Positions 41,285 through 49,773 of a DNA stretch of 64,000 bases are shown here, piece after piece. Under the pieces are notes generated by a model. The model was not told where the DNA came from and did no database searches. It saw nothing but the letters and a program-made list of their open reading frames with translations. Within the stretch, counting starts at the first letter, position 1. The number at the start of each line of letters is the position of its first letter. This DNA comes from Streptomyces typhae (lineage in GTDB: Bacteria; Actinomycetota; Actinomycetes; Streptomycetales; Streptomycetaceae), in assembly GCF_009755605.1 (NCBI RefSeq), contig NZ_WPNZ01000015.1:146291-210290 (forward strand), written 5' to 3'. The position numbers were made by a program, and so were the translations under genes.

Positions 41285-42634
41285 TCAGGGTGACGTACGG
41301 GGCAGCTGTGAGCTACAGGTTCCCTCAGAGGTGTGCGGCACACCCCGTCCGCCCTGTGGCCCGCGCCTCCCTCGGGACAGCGCCATGAAGCCCAGGGCCG
41401 CGAGGGCTTCGAAGCCGGCGGCCACGAGGAGCGCGCCGGGGAGCGACCAGGTGGCCAGCGGGCCGCCGAGCCCGGCGCCGATCGCGTAACCGGTGATCTT
41501 CAGGCTGGCGCCGGTGGTGAAGATCTGCCCGCGCAGCGGCGCCGGTGCCTCCCGGTGCCGCACCGCGAACAGGGCCGTGAGCTGCGGGCCCGCCCCGGCC
41601 CCCGCGACCACCATGGCCGCGAACAGCGCGAGGGGCGTGAGGGTCGCGGCCAGGAGCAGCGCCCCGGCGAGGGCGAGCGTGCTGGCGAGGATCGTCGCGT
41701 CGGGACGCAGCACGCCGGGGCGCCGGGCCAGCAGGGCGTTGGCGGCCAGGGATGCGGCGGAGAGGGTGGCGAGGAGAAAGGTGCCGGAGTCGGTGGTGCC
41801 GAGGGCGTGTTCGCCGAGCAGGGGAGTGCAGGCCACCAGCATGCCGACACCCACGTAGGAGATGACGGACGTCAGCGTGGCGCGGGCGAGCGGACGGACG
41901 CGGCCGATGGCGGCGAAGCCGGACCGCAGATCGGCGAGGACGGCCCCGGGCGAGAACGCGGTCGCGGTCGGGGCCGGGGGCGCGGCCGTGGTCGGGGACG
42001 CGGGAGTGGAGGTGTGACTGGAGTTGGGGGAGGGTGCGGGTGACGTGGCTGGGGGCGGGGTTGAGGATGTGGGGGCGCGCTGCGGCAGCGTCCACGCCGC
42101 GGGCAGCGCCAGGACGATCAGGGCGAGGGACACCACGACGCTCACCGGGGCCCCGGCCGTCATGGCGACCGCGCCGGCGAGCGCCGGTCCGGCGAGGGCC
42201 GCGAAGTTGTACGTCAGCGCGTCGAGGGCGGTGGCGCGCGGCAGGTGCTCAGGGCCGCTCACCCCCGGGAGCTGCGAGGTCCAGCCACCCGCCAGCGCGG
42301 GCCCGAGGAGGCCGCCGCACAGGGCGGTGGCGAGGACCGCGGGCAGCGGCAGGCGGCCGAGGCCCAGCAGGATGACGAGCAGCGCGAGGGAGTACGCCGC
42401 CAGCGCGGCGGCCAGGAGCCGCCCCGGCCGCGCGGCCCGGTCGAGCAGGGCCCCGAAGACGGGCCCGCCCACGGCCGCCGAGAGCGTGATCCCCGACAGG
42501 AGCGCCGAAGCCGTCGACGCCGATCCCGTCACCGAGAGTCCCACCAGGAGCAGCGCGGGCCCTGACATCTCGTCGCCGGTGCGCGCGGCGGTGGCGCCTG
42601 TGAGATACCGCCCGACGCGGTAACGCTTTGGCAT
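41285..42634 (-). CDS. MFS transporter with low-complexity central loop
   Basis: This 449-aa transporter has about 12 helices and the N-terminal VGRYLTGATAARTGDEMSGPALLLVG pattern in pieces. Between helices 6 and 7 lies a Ser/Thr/Pro/Ala-rich cytosolic loop (PPPATSPAPSPNSSHTSTP type). Substrate unknown. The ATG at 42634 is inside the operator array shared with the divergent CGNR regulator, so expression is likely controlled by that protein. Confidence 0.87.
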   Translation of the reverse strand: MPKRYRVGRYLTGATAARTGDEMSGPALLLVGLSVTGSASTASALLSGITLSAAVGGPVFGALLDRAARPGRLLAAALAAYSLALLVILLGLGRLPLPAVLATALCGGLLGPALAGGWTSQLPGVSGPEHLPRATALDALTYNFAALAGPALAGAVAMTAGAPVSVVVSLALIVLALPAAWTLPQRAPTSSTPPPATSPAPSPNSSHTSTPASPTTAAPPAPTATAFSPGAVLADLRSGFAAIGRVRPLARATLTSVISYVGVGMLVACTPLLGEHALGTTDSGTFLLATLSAASLAANALLARRPGVLRPDATILASTLALAGALLLAATLTPLALFAAMVVAGAGAGPQLTALFAVRHREAPAPLRGQIFTTGASLKITGYAIGAGLGGPLATWSLPGALLVAAGFEALAALGFMALSRGRRGPQGGRGVPHTSEGTCSSQLPRTSP

Positions 42635-42680
42635 GGATGGGACGTTACAAGGTAACGGGCAGGCTGGCTACGGGCGTTAC
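42620..42680. promoter_or_regulatory. Symmetrical four-site CGTTAC/GTAACG operator array
   Basis: The 6-bp motif occurs four times in mirror order: GTAACG (42620-42625), CGTTAC (42643-42648), GTAACG (42652-42657) and CGTTAC (42675-42680). Gaps are 17, 3 and 17 bases, so the whole array is symmetrical about 42650. It lies between the divergent MFS and CGNR genes, covering the MFS start codon. The first site also encodes residues 4-5 of the MFS protein. Confidence 0.7.
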
Positions 42681-42690
42681 CCTGACTCTC

Positions 42691-43422
42691 GTGAAGAAGT
42701 CGAGGGGCGAGGGCGCGGAGGCGGCCGACGACGAGTGGTCGACCCGCCATTCCGTCCTGCGCTCGGCGCAGCGTGCCGCAGCGTTGGTCAACGTCCTGAG
42801 CGCAGCCGACGCAGATGGCGCAGCCGAGGCAGCCGACGCGGACGGCGCGGACGACGTGGGCACCGCGGACGGCGCGCGGAGTGCGGAGAGCGCGGAGAGT
42901 GTGAAGGGCGCGGTGAGTGCGGCGAGTGCGGGCGGGCCCCGCGCGCCCGGCGCCAACGCGGTCACCGCCGTGCTGCGCGAGTACGGGGAGCGGGGCCCGC
43001 TGGACGTGACCGCCCAGGACGTGGCGGACATGCGCGCGGTGGCCGCCCGGCTCCGCGAGGTCTTCGCCGCGCCCGACGCCGACACCGCGGCGGCCCGCCT
43101 GAACCGGCTGCTCGCCGAGGGCTGCGGACCGGTCCGGCTCACCGCGCACGGCGGCGGCACGCCCTGGCACATCCACCTGGACGGCGACGACTCCGCGCCG
43201 TGGGCGGAGTGGTTCCTCGCCTCGTCCTGCATGGCCCTCGCCGTGCTGCTCTGGGACCGGCAGCGGCCCCCGGGCGGGCTGTGCGCGTCACCGCGCTGCG
43301 ACACGGTGTACGTCACCGGGGGCAGCGGCGCGGCACGCCGCTACTGCTCGCCGCGGTGCGCCACGCGCGAACGGGTGGCGAGCCACCGGCGGGCCAAGGG
43401 GGCCCGGGCCACGGCCGGTTGA
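42691..43422 (+). CDS. CGNR zinc-finger (ABATE-domain) regulator
   Basis: This 243-aa protein has an N-terminal ABATE-like domain (SVLRSAQRAAALVNVL ... DVTAQDVADMRAVAARLREVF) and a C-terminal CGNR-type zinc-binding segment (LCASPRCDTVYV, RRYCSPRCATRERVASHR) likely to bind DNA. About 50 residues between them are an Ala/Asp/Gly/Ser repeat (DADGAAEAADADGADD, SAESAESVKGAVSAA). The GTG at 42691 follows the symmetrical operator array. It probably regulates itself and the divergent MFS pump. Confidence 0.8.
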   Translation: MKKSRGEGAEAADDEWSTRHSVLRSAQRAAALVNVLSAADADGAAEAADADGADDVGTADGARSAESAESVKGAVSAASAGGPRAPGANAVTAVLREYGERGPLDVTAQDVADMRAVAARLREVFAAPDADTAAARLNRLLAEGCGPVRLTAHGGGTPWHIHLDGDDSAPWAEWFLASSCMALAVLLWDRQRPPGGLCASPRCDTVYVTGGSGAARRYCSPRCATRERVASHRRAKGARATAG

Positions 43423-43515
43423 GGGCCCTTGTGCGGGGAGTTGAGGGTCCATGTGCGGGGATTCGCCGGGGCACGGGAGACGTACACCCGAGCGAACCCT
43501 TCCTATGCTGGCTTC

Positions 43516-44046
43516 ATGAGGCGGACTTCCTTTGCGAACTGGCCCTGTTCCATCGCGCGCACCATGGATCTGCTCGGCGACTGGTGGACGCCGCTCGTGC
43601 TGCGCGAGTCCTTCTACGGGGTCACGCGGTTCGACGTGTTCCAGCAGCAGCTCGGCATCGCGCGCAACACCCTCGCCGACCGGCTGCGCCGCCTCGTCGA
43701 CGAAGGCATCCTGGAGAAGCGCCCTTACCAGAGCGAGCCGGTGCGGCACGAATACGTGCTCACGGAGAAGGGCCGTGACTTCTTCGGTGTGCTGGCCGCC
43801 ATGAACAGCTGGGGCAACCGCTGGCTCAGCGGCGACGACGGCGCCCCGGTCGTCTTCCGGCACGAGCCGTGCGGGCACGACAGCACCGCCGAAGTGGTGT
43901 GCGCGCACTGCAAAGCGCCGATGACGTCGGCGGACACCCGGCCACGCATGGGCCCCGGCTTCCCCGCGGGGCTGGCCGACCGGGCCGAGGTGCGCAGGAG
44001 GTTCGCCCACGACGCGGTGGACGGGCCCGCCCTGGAGAACTTCTGA
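43516..44046 (+). CDS. HxlR-family transcriptional regulator
   Basis: This 176-aa winged-helix regulator has the HxlR signature CSIARTMDLLGDWWTPLVLRE, then FDVFQQQLGIARNTLADRLRRLVDEGILEK and YVLTEKGRDFFGVL (in pieces). The C-terminal tail has a CGHDSTAEVVCAHC cluster that may bind metal, an addition seen in some HxlR proteins. The N-terminal Cys in WPCSIA is the usual redox or aldehyde sensor position. No obvious target gene is adjacent. Confidence 0.92.
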   Translation: MRRTSFANWPCSIARTMDLLGDWWTPLVLRESFYGVTRFDVFQQQLGIARNTLADRLRRLVDEGILEKRPYQSEPVRHEYVLTEKGRDFFGVLAAMNSWGNRWLSGDDGAPVVFRHEPCGHDSTAEVVCAHCKAPMTSADTRPRMGPGFPAGLADRAEVRRRFAHDAVDGPALENF

Positions 44047-44099
44047 CGGCGCCCCATCGGCAGCGCCCCGGCCGAGGTCCCCAGGTTCACCGACCGGCC

Positions 44100-45446
44100 C
44101 TAGGTCATCAACGACCTGACCAGGTCCGCCGCGAGGCGCCCTGCCCGGTCCGCATCGCCCTGCACCAGACGGGTCCGGGTGAGGGCGAAGGACAGGCCGC
44201 GCGCGCGGTCCGCGAAGGCGATGCTGCCCCCGCTGCCGTGATGTCCGAACGACGTCTCCTCACCGGCCGTCTCCGGCAGGCCGAGGAAGTAGCCGAGCCC
44301 CTTGGCGTATCGCCCGAGCAGCATCAGGTCCTTGCCCCGCACGGCGACCGAGGAGACGTGCGCAAGGCGCTCCGGCGAGATCAGGCGTACGCCGTCGACC
44401 TCCCCGAGGAGTGCCGCGTACATACGGGCGGCGGCGCGGGCCGTGGTGGTGCCGCCCGCGGGCACGTCCGCGAGCAGGAAGTCCCGGCGGTTGGCCAGCT
44501 CGGCGGTGGTCCACACGTCCCGGTTCGGCACGACGAGACGCCGGAACGGCACGGACGGCGGCAGGCCGGCGAGCCAGGCCGCCCAGTTGCCCTCCTGGAG
44601 CGGCGCCACCCGCGCGAGATCCGGGGCGGGCACCCCGAAGAACAGCTCGTCCGCCACGCCGAGCGGCTCCGTCACGTACGTACGCAGCGCTCGGGCGGGT
44701 GTGAGGCCGGTGACGCGGCGGACCGTCTCGCCGAGGATCCAGCCGAAGGTCCAGCCGTGGTACCCGCTGTCCGTACCCGGTTCCCACAGCGGCTCCAGGT
44801 CCGCGACCAGGGCGCACATGCCGTCCCAGTCGCACATCTCGGCCGGGGTGATGGCCGCGGGGAGCTGCGGGATGCCGACGGTGTGGGTCAGGGCGTCCCG
44901 TACGGTGGCCCGCTCCTTGCCGTGCGCGCCGAACTCGGGCCAGTAGTGGGAGATCGGCGTGGCGTAGTCGAGCAGACCGCGCTCCGCGAGCACGTGCACC
45001 AGCGTCGACATGAACCCCTTGCCGGTGGAGAAGCTGTGGATCGGCGTGTCCGGACGGAGCAAGCGGCCGTCCCCGTCCGGCGCATCGGTATCGAGCGCGT
45101 GGCTGTCGGTGTGCGGCGCGTCGGTATCGAGCGCGTGGCTGTCGCTGTGCGGCGTGTCCGTGCGGAGCGCGTGGCTGTCGCTGTGCGGCGTGTCCGTACC
45201 GAGCACGCCCTTGTACGGCGTTTCCGTACCGGCCCCGCGGCCGTCCTTGTACGGCGTCTCCGTACCGGACCCGCGGCCGTCCCCGTACGGCCCGTCGCGT
45301 ACGCCCGTGCCCGCGCACGCGTCGACGACCGGCTTCCCGTCCACGTACACGGCCACTTGCAGACCGCTCTCCGCACCCGAATCCACCAGCTCGCGGAGCA
45401 GCGACCCGATCCGCTCGCGCATCTCCGCACCCGCCTCGTCGCTCAC
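44100..45446 (-). CDS. Beta-lactamase-family serine hydrolase with repeat insert before the active site
   Basis: This 448-aa serine hydrolase (class C beta-lactamase/esterase fold) has SFSTGKGF (SxxK nucleophile), a GYHGWTFG Tyr region and FGHHGSGGS near the C-terminus. Between the second strand (VVDACAGTGVR) and the catalytic SxxK there are about 70 extra residues made of 12-residue repeats (HSDSHALRTDTP type and GRGSGTETPYKD type). Related proteins have only about 20 residues there. The insert could be a flexible loop near the active site. No signal peptide is seen, so it is probably cytosolic. Confidence 0.87.
   Translation of the reverse strand: MSDEAGAEMRERIGSLLRELVDSGAESGLQVAVYVDGKPVVDACAGTGVRDGPYGDGRGSGTETPYKDGRGAGTETPYKGVLGTDTPHSDSHALRTDTPHSDSHALDTDAPHTDSHALDTDAPDGDGRLLRPDTPIHSFSTGKGFMSTLVHVLAERGLLDYATPISHYWPEFGAHGKERATVRDALTHTVGIPQLPAAITPAEMCDWDGMCALVADLEPLWEPGTDSGYHGWTFGWILGETVRRVTGLTPARALRTYVTEPLGVADELFFGVPAPDLARVAPLQEGNWAAWLAGLPPSVPFRRLVVPNRDVWTTAELANRRDFLLADVPAGGTTTARAAARMYAALLGEVDGVRLISPERLAHVSSVAVRGKDLMLLGRYAKGLGYFLGLPETAGEETSFGHHGSGGSIAFADRARGLSFALTRTRLVQGDADRAGRLAADLVRSLMT
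45082..45291. repeat. 36-bp coding tandem repeat, about six units
   Basis: Units start at 45082, 45118, 45154, a 30-bp unit at 45190, then 45220 and 45256. They encode the 12-residue repeats in the serine hydrolase. Two subfamilies are visible, one ending CTGTCGCTGTGCGGC and one ending CCGTACGGC or TTGTACGGC. Confidence 0.93.
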
Positions 45447-45581
45447 AGACGCATGATGGCACCGGGACGGCCCCCGCTCGACGGGACGGCGCGGCCCGTC
45501 GAGCGGGAGCCACGACCGGCGGCCCGCGCCTCACCCCCGCCGGGGGGCAGCGCGCCTCACCCCCGCCGGGGCCAGCGCGCC

Positions 45582-47222
45582 TCACCCCGCCGAGGGCAGC
45601 GGCTCGTCGACGCGCGGGAACAGCGGCCGGGCCGCCGGGAGCCGGCCGTCGGCGGCCGGAGTGCACTGCGCGGCCACCCGCGCCGCCGCCACCGGCACGA
45701 ACGGGCCGAGCTGGTCAGCGAGCGTGCGGCACGCGGTGACGAGGGCGGTGAGCACCTCGTCGAGCCGCTTGCCCGCCGCAGGGTCGCCCGCGCGCTCGGC
45801 CTTGGCCAGCTCCCAGGGCCGGGTGCCGTCGACGCACCGGTCGGCCTCCGTCACCACCCGCCACACGGCGTCCACCGCCCGCCGGAAGTCGAAGTCCGCG
45901 AGCGCGTCGTCGACCTGCGCCGGGACCTCCCGGCAGGCGGCCACGAGGCGCTCCGTGCCCTCGGCGGGCGTGCGGGACACCGGCGACACCGGCGACACCC
46001 GTGACGCCCGTGAGACCGGCACCCGGCCGTCGCGGAAGCGGTGCGCCATCGTCACGACCCGGTTGACGAGATTCCCCAGGCCGCCCGCGAAGTCGGCGTT
46101 CGCCCGGGTCACCAGCCGCTCCCGGGTGAAGTCGGCGTCGCCCACGCGCGGTACGTCCCGCAGCAGCCACCAGCGCACCGCGTCCGTCCCGAACCCCGCG
46201 ACGAGCTCCGCCGGGTCGACGGTGGTACCGGCCGACTTGCTGATCTTGCGGCCGTCCACGGTGAGGTAGTCGTGCACGAGGACGTCCGTGGGCAGCGGCA
46301 GCCCGGCCGACAGGAGCATGGCCGGCCAGTACACGGCGTGGAAGCGCACGACGCCCTTGCCGACGAGGTGGGTGCGGCGGGTCGCGCCGCTCCACCACTG
46401 GTCGTACGCGGGCCCGCCGGTGCCGTAACCGAGGCTGGTGACGTAGTTGCCGAGGGCGTCCCACCAGACGTAGACGACCTGGTCGGGGTCGCCGGGCACG
46501 GGAATGCCCCAGCCCCGGGCCCGGGTGTGCGAGCGCGACACGGAGAAGTCGTGCAGCCCGCTCTCGATCAGGGCGAGCACCTCGTTGCGGCGCACGGCGG
46601 GCTCGACGCGCAGGCGCCCGGAGGAGATCAGGTCGTGCAGGCGGTCCGCGTACCTGGAGAGCCGGAAGAACCAGTTCTCCTCGGCGACGGGCCGGGGTTT
46701 TGTGCCGTGCTCGGCGCAGCGCCCCTCGACAAGTTCTGCCGGGGTGTAGAACTGCTCGCAGCCGACGCAGTACAGGCCCTCGTAGTGCCTGCGGTACAGG
46801 TCGCCGGAGTCCGCGCACCGCCGCCACAGGCGTTCCACGCCCACCCGGTGGCGCGGGTCGCGGCTGGTGCGGATGAAGTCGTCGAAGGACAGGGCCAGGG
46901 GGCCGCGCAGCGCGGCGAACGCCTCCGCGTTGCGGTCCACCAGGTCCTGCACGGGAACGCCCGCCGCCTCGGCGGCGAGGACGTTCTTCAGCGAGTTGTC
47001 GTCCGTGCCGGTGAGGAAGCGGACCCGGTCGCCGCGGTGCCTGCGGTGCCGGGCGAGGACGTCCGCCTGGACGAGTTCGAGGGCGAAGCCCAGGTGCGGG
47101 CGGGCGTTGACGTACGGAATGGTCGTGGTCACGTACGTGGTGCGCGGGGTGGGCGGCGCGGTGCCCGGTGGGCCGGACAGTTGGTGCAGTTGGTGCTGCT
47201 GGTCGGACAGGGGGTCGGTCAT
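45582..47222 (-). CDS. metG: Methionyl-tRNA synthetase
   Basis: This 546-aa class I synthetase attaches Met to tRNA-Met. It has TTIPYVNARPHLGF (HIGH-like, with a Phe at the last position), the zinc-knuckle region CVGCEQFYTPAELVEGRC, VVYVWWDALGNYVTSLG and the KMSKS loop DGRKISKSAG. Length and motifs fit the short MetG type; it lacks the C-terminal dimer domain. A short Arg-Val-Ser-Pro repeat (SRASRVSPVSPVSR) breaks the anticodon-binding domain. The ATG at 47222 has GGAGG 6 bases upstream. The 150-base leader can encode a Met-containing peptide and two hairpins, suggesting attenuation control. Housekeeping or second-copy status cannot be decided from here. Confidence 0.93.
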   Translation of the reverse strand: MTDPLSDQQHQLHQLSGPPGTAPPTPRTTYVTTTIPYVNARPHLGFALELVQADVLARHRRHRGDRVRFLTGTDDNSLKNVLAAEAAGVPVQDLVDRNAEAFAALRGPLALSFDDFIRTSRDPRHRVGVERLWRRCADSGDLYRRHYEGLYCVGCEQFYTPAELVEGRCAEHGTKPRPVAEENWFFRLSRYADRLHDLISSGRLRVEPAVRRNEVLALIESGLHDFSVSRSHTRARGWGIPVPGDPDQVVYVWWDALGNYVTSLGYGTGGPAYDQWWSGATRRTHLVGKGVVRFHAVYWPAMLLSAGLPLPTDVLVHDYLTVDGRKISKSAGTTVDPAELVAGFGTDAVRWWLLRDVPRVGDADFTRERLVTRANADFAGGLGNLVNRVVTMAHRFRDGRVPVSRASRVSPVSPVSRTPAEGTERLVAACREVPAQVDDALADFDFRRAVDAVWRVVTEADRCVDGTRPWELAKAERAGDPAAGKRLDEVLTALVTACRTLADQLGPFVPVAAARVAAQCTPAADGRLPAARPLFPRVDEPLPSAG

Positions 47223-47275
47223 GGGAGCCTCCAGGATCTCCGGGGGAGAGGCGGGGCTCCGGCACAGGAACGGAT

Positions 47276-47340
47276 CGAGGCCCCGTCTCGGGGCCTCGAA
47301 GCACGCGTGCGTCCGAAGTCAGCGGCCCCGTCGGCGGGGC
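47276..47340 (-). promoter_or_regulatory. Putative metG transcription attenuator
   Basis: On the metG transcript, hairpin A (GCCCCG-CCGA-CGGGGC, 47340-47325) is followed by hairpin B (CGAGGCCCCG-AGA-CGGGGCCTCG in two arms, 47298-47276). The 3 prime arm of A (CGGGGCC) can instead pair with GGCCCCG of the 5 prime arm of B, so A:B and A/B structures exclude each other. Hairpin A begins at the last base of two tandem Met codons in a leader ORF. Hairpin B would be the terminator; it lacks a U-tract. Confidence 0.55.
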
Positions 47341-47378
47341 ATCATGGCGATGCGGACATCAGGCGTGTTCGTGATCAT
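47319..47378 (-). CDS. Putative 19-residue leader peptide with tandem Met codons
   Basis: An ATG at 47378 opens a 19-codon frame reading MITNTPDVRIAMMPRRRGR and ending in TGA. Two adjacent Met codons lie directly before hairpin A of the attenuator. No Shine-Dalgarno is seen, but TAGCAT lies 6 bases before the ATG, so a leaderless transcript starting at the ATG is possible. Stalling at Met codons when Met-tRNA is low would favour metG read-through. This is a model, not proof. Confidence 0.5.
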   Translation of the reverse strand: MITNTPDVRIAMMPRRRGR

Positions 47379-47489
47379 GCGGGGATGCTAGCAGCGTGGC
47401 CGCCGACGGGGCCCGGGGTTTTCTCCCGCGACGACTACGGCGTCGCTTACCTGCCAGACCGCGGGCCACGCCTCTTGGTGGACTGAGCC

Positions 47490-48827
47490 GTGCCCAGAAC
47501 CAGACCCGCGTCCCAGCCCAGTACCACCACACCGACCCCCGACTCCCGCCCGCCGGCGAAGTCACCATCACAGTCACCATCACAGTCACAGTCACAGTCA
47601 CAATCACAGTCACAGTCACAGCTGTCGTCGTCACAGCCGCCGTCACCGTCACCGTCACGGTCACAGCCTCCGTCGCCGTCCCCGTCGCCCTTACGAGGAT
47701 GGCTCGCCGTCGGCTCGGTGACGGCTGGCCTCTTCGCCATCGTCACCGTGGAGATCCTGCCCATCGGCCTGCTCCCGTCGATCGGGCGGAGCTTCGACGT
47801 CACGGACGGCACGGCCGGTCTGACGATGACCATGCCGGGCTTCCTCGCGGCCCTGTCCGCGCCCCTGGTGACCACGGCCACCGGCCGGGTGGACCGGCGC
47901 ATCATGCTGTGCGCCTTCATGGCCCTGCTGGCGGTGGCGAACGTCCTCGCCGCGACCGCGCCCGCCTACTGGCTCGTCCTCGTGTCCCGGGTCCTGGTGG
48001 GCGTCACCATCGGCGGGTTCTGGTCGATCGGGGCCGGGCTCGCGGTGCGCCTGGTGCCGCCGGATTCGGCAGCGCGGGCGACGGCGGTGATCTTCTCGGC
48101 GGTGCCCCTCGGGTCGGTGCTCGGGGTGCCCGCGGGCACGTTCCTCGGGGAGGCGGCGGGATGGCGGACGGCCTTCGCGGCCATGGGAGTCCTGTCGCTG
48201 TGCGTCTGGGGCGCCATGCTCGCGGTGGTTCCGCCGCTGCCCCCGGAACAGGCGCTGCGCGCGGCCGTGCTGCGACAGGCGCTGCGCGGTCCGGGCATCC
48301 GCGGGGCGCTCGGGATGACCTTTCTCGTCGTATGCGCGCACTTCGGGGCGTACACGTACGTGACGCCCTTCCTGGAGCAGGTGACGGAGGTGGGCCCGAA
48401 CCTGGTCACCGTGTTCCTGCTGGCGTACGGGACGGCCGGGATCGCCGGGAACTTCGTCGGTGGCGCGGCGGTGGCGCGCAGGCCGCGGGCCGCGTTCGCG
48501 ACGGCCGCGGGACTGATCGCCTGTGCCACGCTGCTGCTCCCCGTCCTCGGTGACCGGCCGGGCGGCGCGGTCGTGCTGCTCATGGTCTGGGGGATCGCCT
48601 ACGGGGCGGTGCCGGTGTGCTCGCAGGCCTGGTTCGCGGCGGCGGTGCCGCGCGTTCCGGAGGCGGCTTCGGTGCTCTTCACCGCCTCGTTCCAGGCGAC
48701 GTTCGCGCTCGGGGCGCTGGCGGGCGGCGCCGTGCTCGACCGGACCACCGCCTCGACGGTGATGGTGCTCGGCGGACTCACGGCGGCGCTCGCGGCCGTG
48801 GTGGGGGCGCGCCGCGGACCGGGCTGA
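47490..48827 (+). CDS. MFS transporter (DHA1-like) with Ser/Gln-repeat N-terminus
   Basis: This 445-aa 12-helix transporter starts with about 65 residues rich in Ser, Pro and Gln (SQSPSQSQSQSQ-type) before the first helix (GWLAVGSVTAGLFAIVTVEI). DHA1 features are LPIGLLPSIGRSFDV, RVLVGVTIGGFWSIGAGLA and VPLGSVLGVPAGTFLG. It is like AraJ/sugar-efflux transporters. The N-terminal repeat is encoded by hexamer repeats (CAGTCA). The GTG at 47490 has only GGTGGACT upstream, so a later start is possible. A 16-bp hairpin terminator follows. Confidence 0.85.
   Translation: MPRTRPASQPSTTTPTPDSRPPAKSPSQSPSQSQSQSQSQSQSQLSSSQPPSPSPSRSQPPSPSPSPLRGWLAVGSVTAGLFAIVTVEILPIGLLPSIGRSFDVTDGTAGLTMTMPGFLAALSAPLVTTATGRVDRRIMLCAFMALLAVANVLAATAPAYWLVLVSRVLVGVTIGGFWSIGAGLAVRLVPPDSAARATAVIFSAVPLGSVLGVPAGTFLGEAAGWRTAFAAMGVLSLCVWGAMLAVVPPLPPEQALRAAVLRQALRGPGIRGALGMTFLVVCAHFGAYTYVTPFLEQVTEVGPNLVTVFLLAYGTAGIAGNFVGGAAVARRPRAAFATAAGLIACATLLLPVLGDRPGGAVVLLMVWGIAYGAVPVCSQAWFAAAVPRVPEAASVLFTASFQATFALGALAGGAVLDRTTASTVMVLGGLTAALAAVVGARRGPG
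47561..47625. repeat. CAGTCA hexamer repeat encoding Ser-Gln runs
   Basis: Hexamers CAGTCA, with rare changes, repeat about nine times and encode SQSQSQ in the MFS protein N-terminus. This is a candidate slippage site; indels of 6 keep frame. Confidence 0.93.
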
Positions 48828-48837
48828 CCGCGCAGGC

Positions 48838-48874
48838 GCGCCGGTGCCCACCGTCGTGCGGTGGGCACCGGCGC
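48838..48874. terminator. 16-bp hairpin terminator between convergent genes
   Basis: A perfect 16-bp inverted repeat (arm GCGCCGGTGCCCACCG) with loop TCGTG lies between the MFS and aldo/keto reductase stops. It can act on both strands. Confidence 0.92.
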
Positions 48875-48900
48875 CTTCGCTGTGCGGTCCCGGACCCGGT

Positions 48901-49773
48901 TCAGACGGCGTCGGCGAGCGCCTCGAACTGGGCGTCGTCCAGGGCGATGCCCGCGGCGGCCACGTTCTGCTCCAGGTGCGCGACCTTGGAGGTGCCGGGG
49001 ATGGGCAGCATCACCGGTGAGCGGCGCAGCAGCCAGGCGAGGGCGAGCTGGGACGCGCTCGCGCCGTGGTCCTTGGCGGCGGCGTCGAGCGGGCCGCCGG
49101 GGCGGGCCAGCTCACCGGTGGCCATCGGGAACCACGGGATGAACGCGATGTTCTCCTGCTCGGCGTACGCGAGCACGTCCTCGGAGCCGCGGTTCACCAG
49201 GTTGTACTGGTTCTGCACGGAGACGATCTCGGCGTGCTCGCGGGCCTCCTTGAGCTGCTCCACCGTCACCTCGGAGACACCGATGTGCCGGATCTTGCCC
49301 TCCTTCTGGAGCAGCACGAGCTCGCCCAGCTGGTCGGCGAGCGGGACCTGCTCGTCGATGCGGTGCAGCTGGTACAGGTCGATGCGCTCCACGCCCAGGT
49401 GACGCAGGCTCAGCTCGGTCTGCTGGCGCAGGTACTCGGGGCGGCCCACCGCGCGCCAGTCGTCGGGGCCGGAGCGGGTCAGGCCGCCCTTGGTGGCGAT
49501 GACCAGGTCGTCGGCGTAGGGCTTGAGGGCCTCCTGGATGAGGACCTCGTTGACGATCGGGCCGTAGGAGTCGGCGGTGTCGATGAAGTTCACGCCGAGC
49601 TCCACGGCACGGCGCAGCACCCGAACGGCCTCGTCCCGGTCCTTGGGTTCGCCCCACACACCCGGACCGGTGAGCTGCATGGCGCCGTAACCGAGACGCT
49701 TGACGGGCAGATCGCCGCCGAGGGCGAAGGTGCCCGAGGCGTCGGCGGGGCGCGAGGTGTTCGAGGTGCTCAT
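48901..49773 (-). CDS. Aldo/keto reductase
   Basis: This 290-aa TIM-barrel NADPH-dependent reductase has the tetrad Asp in FIDTADSYG with Tyr (SYG), Lys in IATKGGL, and His in LYQLHRIDEQ, followed by IPGTSKVAHLEQN for NADPH binding. Substrate is an unknown carbonyl. The ATG at 49773 has AAAGGA 9 bases upstream. A seven-copy 10-bp repeat lies in its upstream region (49891-49960). Confidence 0.93.
   Translation of the reverse strand: MSTSNTSRPADASGTFALGGDLPVKRLGYGAMQLTGPGVWGEPKDRDEAVRVLRRAVELGVNFIDTADSYGPIVNEVLIQEALKPYADDLVIATKGGLTRSGPDDWRAVGRPEYLRQQTELSLRHLGVERIDLYQLHRIDEQVPLADQLGELVLLQKEGKIRHIGVSEVTVEQLKEAREHAEIVSVQNQYNLVNRGSEDVLAYAEQENIAFIPWFPMATGELARPGGPLDAAAKDHGASASQLALAWLLRRSPVMLPIPGTSKVAHLEQNVAAAGIALDDAQFEALADAV

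Noticed and set aside
47223..47400. T-box riboswitch upstream of metG
   Set aside because: No T-box sequence (AGGGTGG..ACCGCG) is present; the Met-codon leader fits better.
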